Assembly: GCA_963556195.1 (NCBI GenBank) | Contig: OY744520.1 | Coordinates: 4,924,132-4,988,131, forward strand | Direction of reading: 5' to 3' | Length of the DNA: 64,000 nt | Source of the DNA: Sepiola atlantica | Taxonomy: Eukaryota; Mollusca; Cephalopoda; Sepiida; Sepiolidae | In this document: positions 45,255 through 57,815 of the stretch, in pieces | How the letters are laid out: each line of letters begins with the position of its first letter | How positions within the stretch are numbered: position 1 is the first letter of the stretch | The notes under the pieces: model-generated | Seen by the model: only the letters and a program-made list of their open reading frames with translations | Database searches by the model: none | Told to the model about the DNA's origin: nothing | Translations under genes and position numbers: made by a program

Positions 45255-45475
45255 TAAATTACTTAACAAATGTACTCGATCATGGTTGGGCGGATTAAAT
45301 AACGGACTGAGGCCGAAATAAATCATATATTCCCGAATTCGATAGCAATTTCGACAAGAGCCAACTGAAGAAGGTCGGGGTAACATCGGCCGAACCCATG
45401 AGGAAAAAACATCCAAGATGTGAACAGTTTTCCGGATAATATAAATAATCCAAATTATCAATCCTCATTTAACAA
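45255..45475 (+). repeat. GAAGGTCGG-family 3' end, copy 2
   Basis: GGCGGATTAAATAACGG, then CTGAAGAAGGTCGGGGTAAC, ATCGGCCGAAC, CCAAGATGTGAACAGTT and ATCAATCCTCATTTAAC. Matches 62930-63185 in order. Confidence 0.6.
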
Positions 45476-45920
45476 AAAATTCCGAAAGAGAGTTTTCAAT
45501 AGACAATATTTTATAGACAACAGCATTGTTAAAACATGTAATAGAGTAATTCTTCCAGGAAATGAATAACATTTATGAGCTAGGGCATCAAGGGGAGGGG
45601 GTCTATAACGATGTGGCCGGGGGTAGGGCATCTTAAGAAAGTCGTACCATCTATACAAAGAAGTGTAATAGAGTAAATGGATTAGACTCGAGGAGTTTAC
45701 TTGGAGTGGAAAACCACATAATTGTTGTCCGAATTTGAATAAGTCGCTCGTGACACAATTCCCGTTTCTTCTCGAACACATTTTGTGAATATGAATTGTC
45801 ATGTTCACTTTTTCTTTTTTGTTTGTTTGTTTGTGTGTTATCTTGTTTTATTCATAATTATTCATTTCGTCATTGTGTATATAAGCAATAATATACCCCT
45901 CTGCCCGCCTTATTTTGCTA
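45476..45920. other. unassigned interval
   Basis: No signal beyond a G-rich patch (45590-45640). Confidence 0.45.
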
Positions 45921-45924
45921 GAAT

Positions 45925-46350
45925 ATATGACGAACAAACATGCACTACAATGCCCACAACGGAAGAGGTAATGCATTGGAGGATCGTCTCATATATACTA
46001 TACTACCGCCCCTCCCCCAAAAAGGAAGAGGTAATGCTTGCGGGGATGGTATCATGAAAACAGAAGATACAACACCATTCAACCCAAAAAAGAGAGAACG
46101 TAACCCCTTGGACGATGGTATCATTACAACAAACAGATACTACACTATTTCCAAATAAGATGATCTAATGCCTAAGAGGATCGTATTATGACAAAGCGAA
46201 CATATACTATACTGCCCCTGAAAGGGGGTAATGTCTGAGAGGATGATCTCATGATAATAGAACATGTACTGCACTATCTATCCCATAAAAATGTATGAGG
46301 TAATGCTTGGGAGAATGTTATTGTGATGTCAGAACAGCTACTAAACTGCA
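45925..46350. repeat. degenerate ~66-bp minisatellite, ~6 copies
   Basis: GAGGTAATGC-like words recur at 45965, 46028, 46096, 46160, 46225 and 46298. Each is followed by GGATGGTATCATGA-like and ATACTACACTAT-like words. An ORF pair over it is a by-product. Confidence 0.85.
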
Positions 46351-46361
46351 TCTTTTAATTC

Positions 46362-46650
46362 AGCATTGAAAGATGGCACAGTAATCTGAAATAGTATAAT
46401 AAACTGAAATGAGTAATAAAAGCTAATAATAGTATAGTTGCAGTTACAGACATACAGATACCAAATCTCCATTAGTAAGATATTGGTTTGATAACACCTG
46501 GAAGCATGGTATAATTAAAACAGAACAAATATCGCACGAGCCCCTCTCATGAGCATTGAAAGAAATAGTTTAATAGACTAAATTACACATCAAAAGCTAA
46601 TAATAATATAGTGTCGGTTGCAAACAGACAGATACCAAATCTCCATGCCA
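46362..46650. repeat. diverged tandem duplication, ~187-bp period
   Basis: GCATTGAAAGA, AGCTAATAATA, GTATAGTTGCAG and CAGATACCAAATCTCCAT each occur twice, at 46364-46475 and 46551-46645. Confidence 0.75.
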
Positions 46651-47240
46651 TAGTAAAGAAATAAAGGAATAGTTTGCTGACACAGAAAGATATAAATCTT
46701 TGTAGGTGTCAGATACATTGGCCATCCGGATTACTTTATCAGAAATCGATTTCGAATTCATAAAATCCTATACTAAAGAAATCGCATAAATGTCCACCGT
46801 AAATGTAAATCGATTTTACTAGCAAATAAAACACTTGTAGATTCCTGTGTTCGATCTCAGTGTGATGACGTGTAATAGAGTCGATGCCTGTCAAGTTGCG
46901 CTCGTCGCTAAGAGATGCATAAAATGGAAACAGCCTGTTACTTTAGCCTGGACATCTTTCTAATTGAATGCGATATGGACAGAAATAAACAAATAAACGC
47001 CTTTTAACAAATGATTTTTAAAGACGTGTTGCCAATATGTGAGAAAATGCAAATAGCTTATTTCTGTTTAAATATTTGATGTACGTGTGCTAAACATTAA
47101 GCGATCAATCATATTAGCAGAATACAAATGGTGTATTCTTATGTGTGTGGTCAAATCAACACGTGTGGCTGTTTTTTATCGAAATAATGTAAAGTACACT
47201 TTGTTGAACATTTAACAATTGTAACATGTATTCGGTACTT
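46651..47240. other. unassigned interval
   Basis: TGTGTTCGATCTCAG (46847) is a possible worn B-box. Otherwise nothing. Confidence 0.4.
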
Positions 47241-47244
47241 GTAA

Positions 47245-47540
47245 TGAATTGGTATCTGGAGTATTTCAGTACTTACGGAGTCAGTCCCGAGTATTGACGT
47301 AAAAGCTCGACGAATAGAAAACAATTTGATTTGTCGAGTATTGACGTAAAAGCTCGACGAATAGAAAACAATTTGATTTGTTTTTTGCAAAGTAAATCTG
47401 ATGTTTTTTTTTTTTTTGCCATGGAGACGGCAATGTTTTAAAGTGTTTGAATAAGGTTAGGTTTAATTACTACTCTCTCAGTGTTAAAGACGGGTTTAAT
47501 ATTTTTTTTTCAAATCAGTAAGTGATCAACTTTATATATA

Positions 47541-47607
<67 letters not shown>

Positions 47608-48010
47608 AGAATATTTTGGAATTTCTTTTTTTTGACGGGTTAAAGATTTTTTAACCCTAACCAAACCTGGTTTTATATTCATATGCTTTAGTGTTTCATT
47701 TCTTTTTACATTTCTTTCGCGGCAAAATTGGTATCGTCTGCCTAACTCAGTAAAATTAAATTTATTCATTCTTTTGTTAGGTGGGGTCTAATTTTGTAAC
47801 CCTATCCCTAACCCTAACCTAATCTGGTTTTGCACTCGCATGCTAAAGTGATGTCTGCCTTTATACGTTTTTTATTCGCGGCTTTCAAATTCCGTATCGC
47901 CTGTCTAACTCGAGCAATCATATAACCACGCCTTTTTTATTCGTATCGTTTCTGACTCGGGAATACGCGACAATTGCTCGGTAATTTCCGTCAATACTCA
48001 GGATTGTTTC
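47245..48010. repeat. repeat-module cluster B with telomere motifs
   Basis: CAGTACTTACGGAGTCAGTC opens the block. A 47-base unit (GAGTATTGACGTAAAAGCTC...) is exactly doubled at 47289-47335 and 47336-47382. Two ~110-base copies at 47653 and 47805 each begin TAACCCTAACC and run through CTGGTTTT, GCATGCT/CATATGCT, TTCGCGG and GTATCG.CTG.CTAACTC. The right edge TTCCGTAATTAATT mirrors the start. Related to 22441-23365. Confidence 0.6.
47533..47597. repeat. (TA)n microsatellite
   Basis: Lies inside module cluster B. Confidence 0.97.
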
Positions 48011-50065
48011 CGTAATTAATTAAATCTTCGCGTGCCCATTAATTACAAGTACCTTATATTCAAAACAATCTTTTAATTATATATCTCGAACAACGTATGC
48101 CGCATCTTCAAAAATACAAGATCTGAAATGCATACTCTTCTGCCACACAACCTTACCCAACCCGTCAGCCTGGGGGACTGAATCATCTTTTGAACCTCTT
48201 TTATTTTCGTGATCTCTTTTTAATAGCACTTATTATTTTTAGAAATAACTAATTGTATTGATATTTCCAATCGGTCACGTTACACGACAGCACAACCAGT
48301 TAAAGTTGACCTCGTCTGTGTCACATATAGCCAGCAGATGATGAGCCAATATCTGACATGATCCATCAAAACACGACTATACATTTTTTATCAAATCCAC
48401 GTTCATTAATTAGTCTCATTAATAAAACTGAATCGATGGTGATATATTCAAACATATTTCTTAAGTTTCATACATCATTCACTTAAATAGTTTTCTACGG
48501 ATCTGAGAAAATAAATGAACTAGAGTGTGATATTATTTTCCATGACGTTTTATATTTCAGTTTATTAAGACTGGACATATCGTAATACTTATAGTTTTTT
48601 GGGGGGATGAATTCTGAGACTTTTAAATACAACAATAATCCACAAGCTCATCTAACATCTAAACAATGTGGAAAATATTTAAATTGCGCCAACATTGCAA
48701 CTTAACTATTTTAGATCATTTACTTTAAAGTATCACGTTATCTGCTCGGCCAATCACGGTTTAATATTACTAACCCTAACTTTTACTAACAAAAATATCC
48801 AATAGAATGTAGTAGTAAGATATTATAAAATTATCACTAGCTTCTGGTCAGTACAACCTTCAATAATGCTGCAATGTAGCCCGGTCCTCCCCATAGACAA
48901 TTGGACGTATGTTAAACTTAATGTAGTGTCAAGTTGATAGATATGATTGATGAAAGTGTTCACATAATAGGGAAAGAAGAAAAAGAAAATCACATATTAG
49001 AGAGCCAGTTTTGCCGAAACACGTCGAAATATATCCCAGACTGTATCTATCATAAAGAGAAAACGGGAAGTCATTCAGTATGCTAAGCCAACAGGAAGTT
49101 CAGCGAAATTCTCTCATGTTCTTTTTAAATTTGATAGTTGAAAAGATTTTCATTAACTTTTTAATTTAAATCAAATATTCATATTTTCTCAAATGTTGAA
49201 TAATATTTACTGAAAAAATGTGCATATTTCCCAAAACAAATATTCTAAGAAAGTTAATTTTAAATAAGGATATGTTTGATTACAGAAAAGAGCTAAATAT
49301 CGTTTGTTGTTACACTATCGCCTCGTCGAGTTACTAAGAGCGACCATTATAGGAACACCCCGCCTAGTGCCACCGAACTTTGAGAGATATTGAAGGTGTT
49401 AGAATTACGTAATCCATGTCTTTTCGACCATATCATGCACATCATCAAGGCAATGCTATAGACATTCGCTTGTTTCACGCTTGTGTGGCTCCGTCATTAT
49501 TTCATAGGAGGACATGTAGAGCATCAACTGGAACGAGAAAGTAGCCACGCATCAACACATTGTTAAATAAGCGACGACTCGACTCGCTAGGATATGACGT
49601 TGTACGATGGATATGACGTTGTACGAGGATGACTTCATTTTCCAGGCGAGTTGGTCAATACAATTTCAAATTTAAATGAGATCGACAATTGAGTCATGAC
49701 AGCCATTTACTGAATTGACTTGCACTAATATGTCTTTTTAAATATGCACATATAAAGACGGACATAGCCGCAGTGATGAAAACAGGAGGGGAAGGGGGGA
49801 GAATTAATCGTTTATTTTCAATAGTTAATCAACAGAGACGATTATCTCATGAAACGCTAATTTTTACGAATGGAAAATTCAAAATGATGTCTAGAACCGC
49901 TGGGTACGTAATTATTCATATCGTTTAATTCACTTACATTACGAAAACGTGTTAAGAATTAAACACACTTATTATGTAGCCTAAACACGGTGAATGGTAT
50001 AGACGTCGCGTGTATATGTGTCTATACGTATACAAGCAAAACCGACTAATGCATTATTTATTTAA
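48011..50065. other. unassigned interval
   Basis: About 2 kb. A 20-base word GGATATGACGTTGTACGA is doubled at 49590-49627, and ACTAACCCTAACTTTTACTA lies at 48770. No gene seen. Confidence 0.4.
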
Positions 50066-51000
50066 AATACCAAATTATATATGTTAGATATGTTGACACC
50101 ACGTTTGCCGCGTTTTCATCACACAATTAAGCGTTTTTATGAGTTTAATTTCCTTCACGGGGCTCTAAATTTGACTAAGAAAAGTGAAAAGAATAATTGT
50201 CTACCTTCCTTTGATGTCTTTGTTAAACGTTCAAGAGGCGGTTTTCTCACCACCATCTATAGTAAGCCTACTTTTACTGGTCAGTATTAAAATTGGTCTT
50301 TTTTATACAGAAATCGAGAAAAGAAGGCTTAATTTACACCTAAGTACATAGACACTTTATGATCTGTTTTCCTCGTAGATTGGATTTGAACTGAATAGGA
50401 TCAGAGACATATGTATTAATAATGTTTACCCTGAAGACCTCATTAATTATTGCATCAATAAAATATTTGCTGATTTCAAACCAATTAAAATATGTTGCCT
50501 TTCAAAATGATCCGTTTATTTGAAGTTACTCTGGACAAGGGAAATGGTAAAACCTCGCTAAGCAGATTACTGGAAGCATTATTAATTGTTTCTACTTTGT
50601 TTCCATGCAGTTGATACATGCTATGAGACCTACCCGTCGTACTTTTCGTAAGGATAATGTGCCCTGTATCAAGTATAGAAATGTAGTTAAAATTCCAGTT
50701 TGATGTTGGTTATATAGACCGTATTTACTTGTATTTTCAAACCCGTATAGACCAGTACGTGCAATCTAAAATCGGACGTAGATAGACAATCTTACTCTGC
50801 TACGTTAGACTCTGCTATTTGCCAGCATTTGGTTAAAAATATTTGCTGTTCAAATAATTATCAAATAAAGTGTTTTTAATTCCTGCATTGAACATATTTC
50901 CAAAACCATTTGGAATTTTAGAATCTATTCTTATTTCAATTCGTAAACCTTCCGTGTGCCGGCAAAAATAATTTATAACAGCGTTGAATTTGTGTGGGGA
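50066..51000 (+). mobile_element. Penelope-like element, RT end and GIY-YIG remnants (PLE-b)
   Basis: The frame at 50081-50290 ends NCLPSFDVFVKRSRGGFLTT then IYSKPTFTGQY, a hallmark block near the end of Penelope-type RT. After shifts, NRIRDICINNVYPEDLINYC (50395-50455) and MRPTRRTFRKDNVPCIKYRN (50620-50680) follow. 50725-50760 resembles the GIY-YIG strand (YLYFQTRIDQYV), and 50815-50985 gives AICQHLVKNICC, LEFLESILISIRKPSVCRQK, the endonuclease C-terminus. Domain order is RT, linker, GIY-YIG as in canonical elements. Many stops; inactive. Confidence 0.75.
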
Positions 51001-51252
51001 ACTTTGACTCCCTTCCTTTTTTATCCCACGCTGTGCTGGTTTAACTTGTTTTAACCGACTATCGAATGTAACTTTTTTATTTTAATCGCTTATCGTTAAT
51101 TCACTGGCACATTTAATGTATCCTTTTTCTGATAATTTTCGCTAAGATTGTTTCATATTCATTCAAACTATCGATGTTTCTCTTGACGAAATGATAGTTC
51201 TTGAGAGTTTTCCGTCAATTTTGTTTAAGTTTATTCATAAATATTGTACCTC

Positions 51253-51255
<3 letters not shown>

Positions 51256-51318
<63 letters not shown>
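51256..51318. repeat. (TA)n(GA)n microsatellite
   Basis: TA run to 51288, then 14 GA units. Confidence 0.97.
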
Positions 51319-51322
<4 letters not shown>

Positions 51323-51783
51323 TATAATTAAGATGTTAAAAAATCTGACATAGTATTTATATCAGTTCCAGGAATTCAACATCAAAAATATTTTGGGCGT
51401 GCGATCGTTTCTTAGATATAAGTTTTTTTTTATTCATTAAATTCCTTTTTGTCTTCGTCAGCACCGATTAACTAACTTCACAATTTGAAGTCGAACAAAG
51501 AAAAACAGCATTATTAACCGTTCATCAAAAATGTCCAAATGCCCCTAAAATTTTCTTTGAAATTAGTGAGGACAACATTAGGGCAGCACACGTAGTAAGA
51601 ATAGGATTAGCATTTCTTCTCTCCACAGTACCTTATTAAGCAGAACGAATAATATCTCTGTCTCTACTGACACCGATACAAGTGGCAGGATAAAGAGCCA
51701 CGCCTTTTGAATGGCTCATGTAAACATAGAAGCATCATTTACAAATGTACTGTAATACACGGTTTAAACCTAAGCTTAAGAAG

Positions 51784-51784
<1 letters not shown>

Positions 51785-51828
<44 letters not shown>

Positions 51829-51863
51829 GGAGGAGGAGGAGGAGGAGGAGGAGGAGGAGGAGG
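51785..51863. repeat. (GAT)n(GAG)n compound tract
   Basis: About 15 GAT units pass into about 12 GAG units. Confidence 0.97.
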
Positions 51864-51904
51864 ACAGGAGGAGGAATGATAGCACTAACCAGGCCTCCAC
51901 TAGA

Positions 51905-52163
51905 AAAGTGTAGAGACTTCTGGGACATTGGGCAGGCTTATTGCCACCCAAATCCCAGATGAGACCAGTGGTCGTTGTCAGCGAGAAATCGATTGAAGGC
52001 GGCTGTTGCGATACCGAAAGGTCATTTGCGGTGGTGATCGAAAAGCGGTACAGATTACTGGAAATCAGGGAGGATTGTAGTCACTCAGACTCCAGTGAAC
52101 ACCACCGGTTTTTGTCGGCGAGCAATCACTTACAAGGCTTGTGTGATGACTCCTAGTGAGTAC

Positions 52164-52165
<2 letters not shown>
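51905..52165 (+). mobile_element. R4/Dong-like 3' end with partial duplication (R4e)
   Basis: An open frame from 51941 to 52156 covers two related C-terminal end blocks (PVVVVSEKSIEGGCCDTERS and SEHHRFLSASNHL). The terminus GTGTGATGACTCCTAGTGAG then TACGAATAATAAT meets a ~30-unit AAT tract at 52166. Confidence 0.7.

Positions 52166-52259
<94 letters not shown>
52166..52259. repeat. (AAT)n microsatellite
   Basis: Pure, directly at the R4e 3' end. Confidence 0.97.
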
Positions 52260-53340
52260 AAATTAAATGCGCTTGGTCTAAAATAGTGATTAGGATGTGT
52301 ATATTACCAATTACGATATATTGATAGTGTAGCGCATTCTATCATGTTGATAAATTATTAAACTATTCACAGTACCCCTCACTGTTGTCAAATGTCTATA
52401 TTGAATTCTCCCACTCTCCTTTTTATTGGAAAATTGGATTTTCTCATTTTTCTATACTCTTAGTTAGATGCATATTCCTACTATTTACGGGCACTCCTTT
52501 TTTTTTAGATTTACACTTATGTCTACTTTTGTTGTATTTATTTATTTTTTTTTTCTGCTCCTTCATTTTCATCTTCTACTTTTAATTGTAATTTAACTCT
52601 TATGAATATTCTACTGATATCTTGTTTTATTTGTCGAGGTGTATTCGATTACAAATGAGATTTCCTGCAATTTAGATATTATAAAGCCTGATACACGAAC
52701 TCTTAGGCAATTATTTAACTGCAACTCTCACCTCTTAATCTCAATATATAATGTTATTAGTAATTAACATATCCATATCTCTTATTAAATAAAATGTGCT
52801 TATCTGCCATTCCGATATATTTAATAAACTTTTCTTTATACTATTATGGATTTTGTGGACTTACTGAAATTCCTATTGTTTGTAAACCTTTACTTTGATT
52901 GGGGTAGTCTCACGTATATTGCTTAATATTTAGACAGATGAAATTAAGTTGTTTTTCTTTTTAACTAAAAATGTAATTCTAACACTTTTAACTTACACAC
53001 AGCGGTGTTAAATGACTGTGTATACAGATTTCTTTAGTTCATTGCCACTGTAATTAGCGATCGTTTATGTTTAAAATTGTTAACTTGTTTCTGGTTTAGA
53101 GAGATTATGAAATAACTTCCTTGTTTATGAACTATGACCTTTTCGAATTGATTCTATTATTGTCTGGATTAGAATTGGTTTTTCCAGGCTGTTAGACACG
53201 CCTTTTTCAGTAAAGCCATTTAAGATAAGTGTATTTCCTTTAGTTTGTAGAATTGTTGTGTGATTCTCTAATATTTTATTTTATGTGCTATTATTATTTA
53301 ATGTAGTTTTCCATTTCATGTATCTGAATGCTATTGTACG
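52260..53340. other. unassigned, AT-rich
   Basis: No coding signal. T-rich plus strand resembling 11.7-13.7 kb in composition. Confidence 0.45.

Positions 53341-53398
<58 letters not shown>
53341..53398. repeat. (TA)n microsatellite
   Basis: Pure TA run. Confidence 0.97.
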
Positions 53399-53401
<3 letters not shown>

Positions 53402-53970
53402 CAAGGGAGGCGCGATAGCACTTTATCTCTTAATAGACTTCAAAAACGGCCTATGCTAGAAATCTCATTTCTTTGATCAATCATAACTCAAAACCCAATG
53501 AACCAAATTAGTTAAAACTTTACACCAAATTTTTTTTGATAGGTTCTATAGGTGTGTAGAATTTCAGCATCATTAGTCAAGGCAACCAAGAGATCCAGAG
53601 AGGTAAGGCATGATTTTGTGGTATCCGTGTGTACGTACGTACGTACGTATGTGCCACCCTGTATCTCATCATCTATTTGATGGATTCAGCTGATTTTTGG
53701 CAGAGATAGAGGTTCTAAGGTCTAGTTGATGGCATTTAAATTTCAGTTTACCATATAACTTAGTTTTTCAAAAAATCCCCTAAACCTTATTATCCAACGT
53801 ATTTATGTACTAATCCGATAAAAATGCTGAGTCACTGAAAACGTCCCATAATCCCTTGCCGGATGTACCCGGTCTTGCCATGAATTCTGTCCGGTTGCAT
53901 CAGGTCATACTATAACTTTTGTCCGGATGTATCAATAACATCATAGGAAGGCTACGTTAAGAGTGAGCAG
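53399..53970. other. unassigned; includes (ACGT)n
   Basis: GTACGTACGTACGTACGTAT (53631-53650) is a short ACGT repeat. TGTCCGGATG/TGTCCGGTTG-like words occur at 53860-53935. No gene. Confidence 0.45.
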
Positions 53971-53974
53971 ATAA

Positions 53975-54665
53975 AAAGGGGGAGGAATCAGTAAGAGTGA
54001 GTTTAGTAGTTCTCTGGATTCCTCCTAATTTTTTAAGTACTCGGCGTTGTGCGGGAGAAAAGTGCTCAATCCTAGATAGAGCTACTGTAGAGATAAGTTT
54101 GGATAATATTTTAACGCCATCCACGTTTCTCTCCAGACTATTGTGCACATGGAAATGAGGGAAAATCAGTAAGAGTTATTTTAGTAGTGCTCGTGATGCC
54201 TCCTTGATTTTCTAAGTACTCGGCGTTGTCCAGGTGAAACGTGCTCAATATCCTAGATAGAGCTACTGTAGTGATAAGTTTGGATGATATTTTAACGCCA
54301 TCTACGTTGCTCTTCAGACTATTGTGCACATGGAAATGAGGGGAAATCAGTAAGCGTGATTTTAGTAGTGCTCTGGATGCCTCCTTGATTTTCTAAGTAC
54401 TCGGCGTTGTCCGGGAGAAAATTCCTCAATATCCTAGATAGAGCTACTGTAGTGATATGTTTGGATAATATTTTAACACCATTTACGCTTCTATTCGGAA
54501 TATTGTGCAGATGAACAGGAGGGGGAATCAGTAAGAGTGATTTCAGTAGTGCTCTTGATTCCTCCTTGATTTTCTAAGTACCCAGCGTTGTCAAAGAGAA
54601 AAGTGCTCAATGTCCTTGATAGAGCTACTGTAGTGATAAGTGTGTATAATATTTTAAAAGCATTT
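53975..54665. repeat. 181-bp satellite, 4 copies
   Basis: AATCAGTAAG starts recur at 53991 (C of CAG), 54167, 54348 and 54529: periods 176, 181 and 181. Each copy contains TCTAAGTACTCGGCGTTGTC, TAGATAGAGCTACTGTAG, GATAATATTTTAACGCCAT and TATTGTGCACATGGAAATGA. The last copy breaks off after the ATTTTAA word. The minus-strand ORFs over it echo the unit rather than a gene. Confidence 0.93.
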
Positions 54666-55289
54666 CATTTTTTCTGTTTACACACGCTCCGTGTACTGAT
54701 ACTACCTTCCAACCCTGAATTTTCCATGACTCCAGTTAATTCGTCTGTCAACCCCTATATCTCTCTCAATTCTCTCTCCTATTCTGCGTGTATATGGAAA
54801 GATGTTTGTACATACATATGTATATGTAAGTAGACATGCGTAGGTGACTGTGCCTGTGTGTCTCCCTGTGTATACGTGGCTATGTATACGCACATGTTTA
54901 GTTTTGTATTTATTTATATATTCATTTACTTACATCTTTTTATATCTACGAACACTTAAACCTAGTATATGGCCCACTTGACTCCTTCTGGCCATTAGAG
55001 ATGGACACCTGTTTGATCATCATCTGATTGGCCTTTACTCTTCCGTTTCCACAACTCCCACCGTAAACATAAAATCACCAATTGCACTAACGAAAAACAA
55101 AGGAGCGGTGCGTAGAATTTTGTTCTCATTAAAAAGTGTTTGTTTATATAAAAACATTTGATATTCCGACACGTCAAAACATAGAAAATAAACAAAAATA
55201 TATTCAAATATTCACAGTAATTATTAACACACACACACTATTTAAGAACTATAAACTATTATTATTAAATTATATTTTTTTCGTATATC
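54666..55289. other. unassigned interval
   Basis: Nothing recognised. Confidence 0.45.
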
Positions 55290-55445
<156 letters not shown>

Positions 55446-55798
55446 TCATGTATATAATATTATTGGTGATTTTTTTAAGAGTTCAAATTGTAATGCAAAT
55501 TAATCGGTGTTTAAGAAGACAAATGTGAATTTAATAAATAACAAATGCATTTCCTGTTCGAAACGAACGTTCGCCAAACATATAGTAAGAACATTATAAA
55601 TAAATAATATGTCATGATTTTGTTTATTTTAATTTTTTATATTATAGCCACGATTGACCTAAAAGTGCATACATTGAGCTGAATTAATACCTGGAGTATT
55701 TTCGAGTAGATGTTTATATAGGCATTTATATTTAATGGAGGATCAGTGTTTTCTCACTTGTATACTATTCAAGTCTCTGTATGTGATTTACTGATGGC

Positions 55799-55799
<1 letters not shown>
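55446..55799. other. unassigned interval
   Basis: Contains GAAACGAACGTTCGCC (55560), a short palindrome. No gene. Confidence 0.45.
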
Positions 55800-55870
<71 letters not shown>

Positions 55871-55872
55871 TG

Positions 55873-55903
<31 letters not shown>

Positions 55904-55906
55904 GTG

Positions 55907-55937
<31 letters not shown>

Positions 55938-55962
55938 GTATATATATATGTATATATATATG

Positions 55963-56025
<63 letters not shown>
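55800..56025. repeat. (TA)n-rich block with TATG interruptions
   Basis: About 225 bases. It joins directly to copy J4 at 56027. Confidence 0.97.
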
Positions 56026-56026
<1 letters not shown>

Positions 56027-56027
<1 letters not shown>

Positions 56028-56607
56028 TCACACCTGACATTATCCTATATATCTACAAAGGCACCATCCGCCCATGCATTGAGTATTGTTGCCACATCTA
56101 GGCTGGTGCATCATCCACTAGTCTTTCCCTCTTAGACAAGGTCCAAAAACGAGTCGCTAACTTAATAGGTCGCTCACTATCCACCAAGCTCCAGCCCCTA
56201 TCTCACCGCCGCAATGTTGCTTCCTTGTGCCTGTTTTACAAGTACTTTAATGGATTGTGCTCTGATGAACTTGCTGCTCTGGTGCACCCACGACGTGAAT
56301 TCACTAGACTAACCAGACAATCTGCCAAATCCCATCCATTCACTGTGGAGGTCCCCAGATGCCGAAGAGCTTTCCACTCCAAAAGCTTCTTTCCTCTTGC
56401 TGCTGGCCTCTGGAACTCCATCCCTGCTACCTGTTTCCCATTACGTTACTGACATGCAGAAATTTAAAACTAATGCAAACAGATATCTCGCTGCACAGCT
56501 CCCAATTTAAGTTGACCCCCACAAACTGTCACCATTTTTCTCAGTAGCCCATTACGTCTACAGTGGCAGTCTGTCTTGTTTGGGGTGAACTATGTTTAAA
56601 AAAATAT
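56027..56607 (+). mobile_element. Jockey-like LINE 3' end (copy J4)
   Basis: Starts in the thumb region ([20 protein letters not shown] then CCHI). A stop and a shift lead into LCLFYKYFNGLCSDELAALV and TRQSAKSHPFTVEVPRCRRA. The 3' UTR words CATTACGTCTACAGTGGCAG and TTGTTTGGGGTGAACTATG end at about 56607 with a short A-run. The 5' break lies exactly at a TA tract. Confidence 0.8.
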
Positions 56608-56657
56608 TGCAATAAAATACACGATATATTATAAAATGAAATATCGTTTATTTTATC

Positions 56658-56758
<101 letters not shown>

Positions 56759-56762
56759 GATT

Positions 56763-57815
56763 CAGAAAGATCCAGGTTGTCCTCGATGGTCGTTCACCTA
56801 AGCAATATGACATAAATGTTGGTGTACACCAGGGATCGATCGTTAGACCTTTATTGTTCCCGATTTCCAAAAACGACCTCCCTCATGACATTGAGTCTGA
56901 GATTGGTATATTTGCTGACGAAACCACGCTTTACTCTCGTCATGGTGGCAAAATGAACGCGATCATATCCGAGGCAATGGCTGAATCTTAAGAAAAATGA
57001 CCTCCAGGCTGTAGTGGAATTGGTTCATAAATGTTTGGTAGCTTTTTAATGTCACAAAGACAAAGCTTATTGCCTTCAATAACTACAATGAAACCTCTTC
57101 AACCACCGATTGTTATTGCAAATAAAACCCTACCTGAAAATTCAACATTCAAACTCTTCGGTCTAACCTTCACAGGTAACATGAATTGCAACAAATACAT
57201 TAAAGATATTGCCAAGGCTGCAGCAAAGAAATTTGGCTTCTTCTACCGTACAAAAACTCCGCACGCCTGACATTATCATGTATCTCTACAAAGCCACCAT
57301 TCGTTCATGCATGGAGTATTTTTGCCACATCTGGGCTGGTGCATCATCTACTAGTCTCTTCCTTCTGGACAAAGTCCAAAAAAAGGGTCGCAAACTTAAT
57401 AAGTCCCTCACTATCCACCGGGCTCCATCGCCGCAATGTTGCATCCTTTTGCTTGTTTTACAAATATTTCAATTGATTGTGCTCCGTTGAACTAGCTGTT
57501 CTAGTGTTCCCTCGACGTAAATACACTAGACCAACTCGACAATCAGCTAAATCCCATCCATGCATTGTGGACGTCCCGAGATGCCGGAGAGCCTTCTACT
57601 CAAATTGCTTATTCCATCGTGCTGCCGGCCTCATGAACTCCCTCCCGGCTTCGTGTTTCCATGACTGTACCGACAGGCAGAGGTGTAAAACTAATGTAAA
57701 CAGACATCTCGCTGCACAGCTCCCAACTTGGGGTGACACCCAAAACCTACTACATAATTCTCAGTAGCCTCTTACGTTTATAGTGGCAGACTGCCTTGTT
57801 TGGACTGAATTATGT

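Noticed and set aside
53957..54329. Two similar minus-strand ORFs as a duplicated gene
   Set aside because: They repeat with the 181-bp satellite, whose period is not a multiple of three; no family resemblance.
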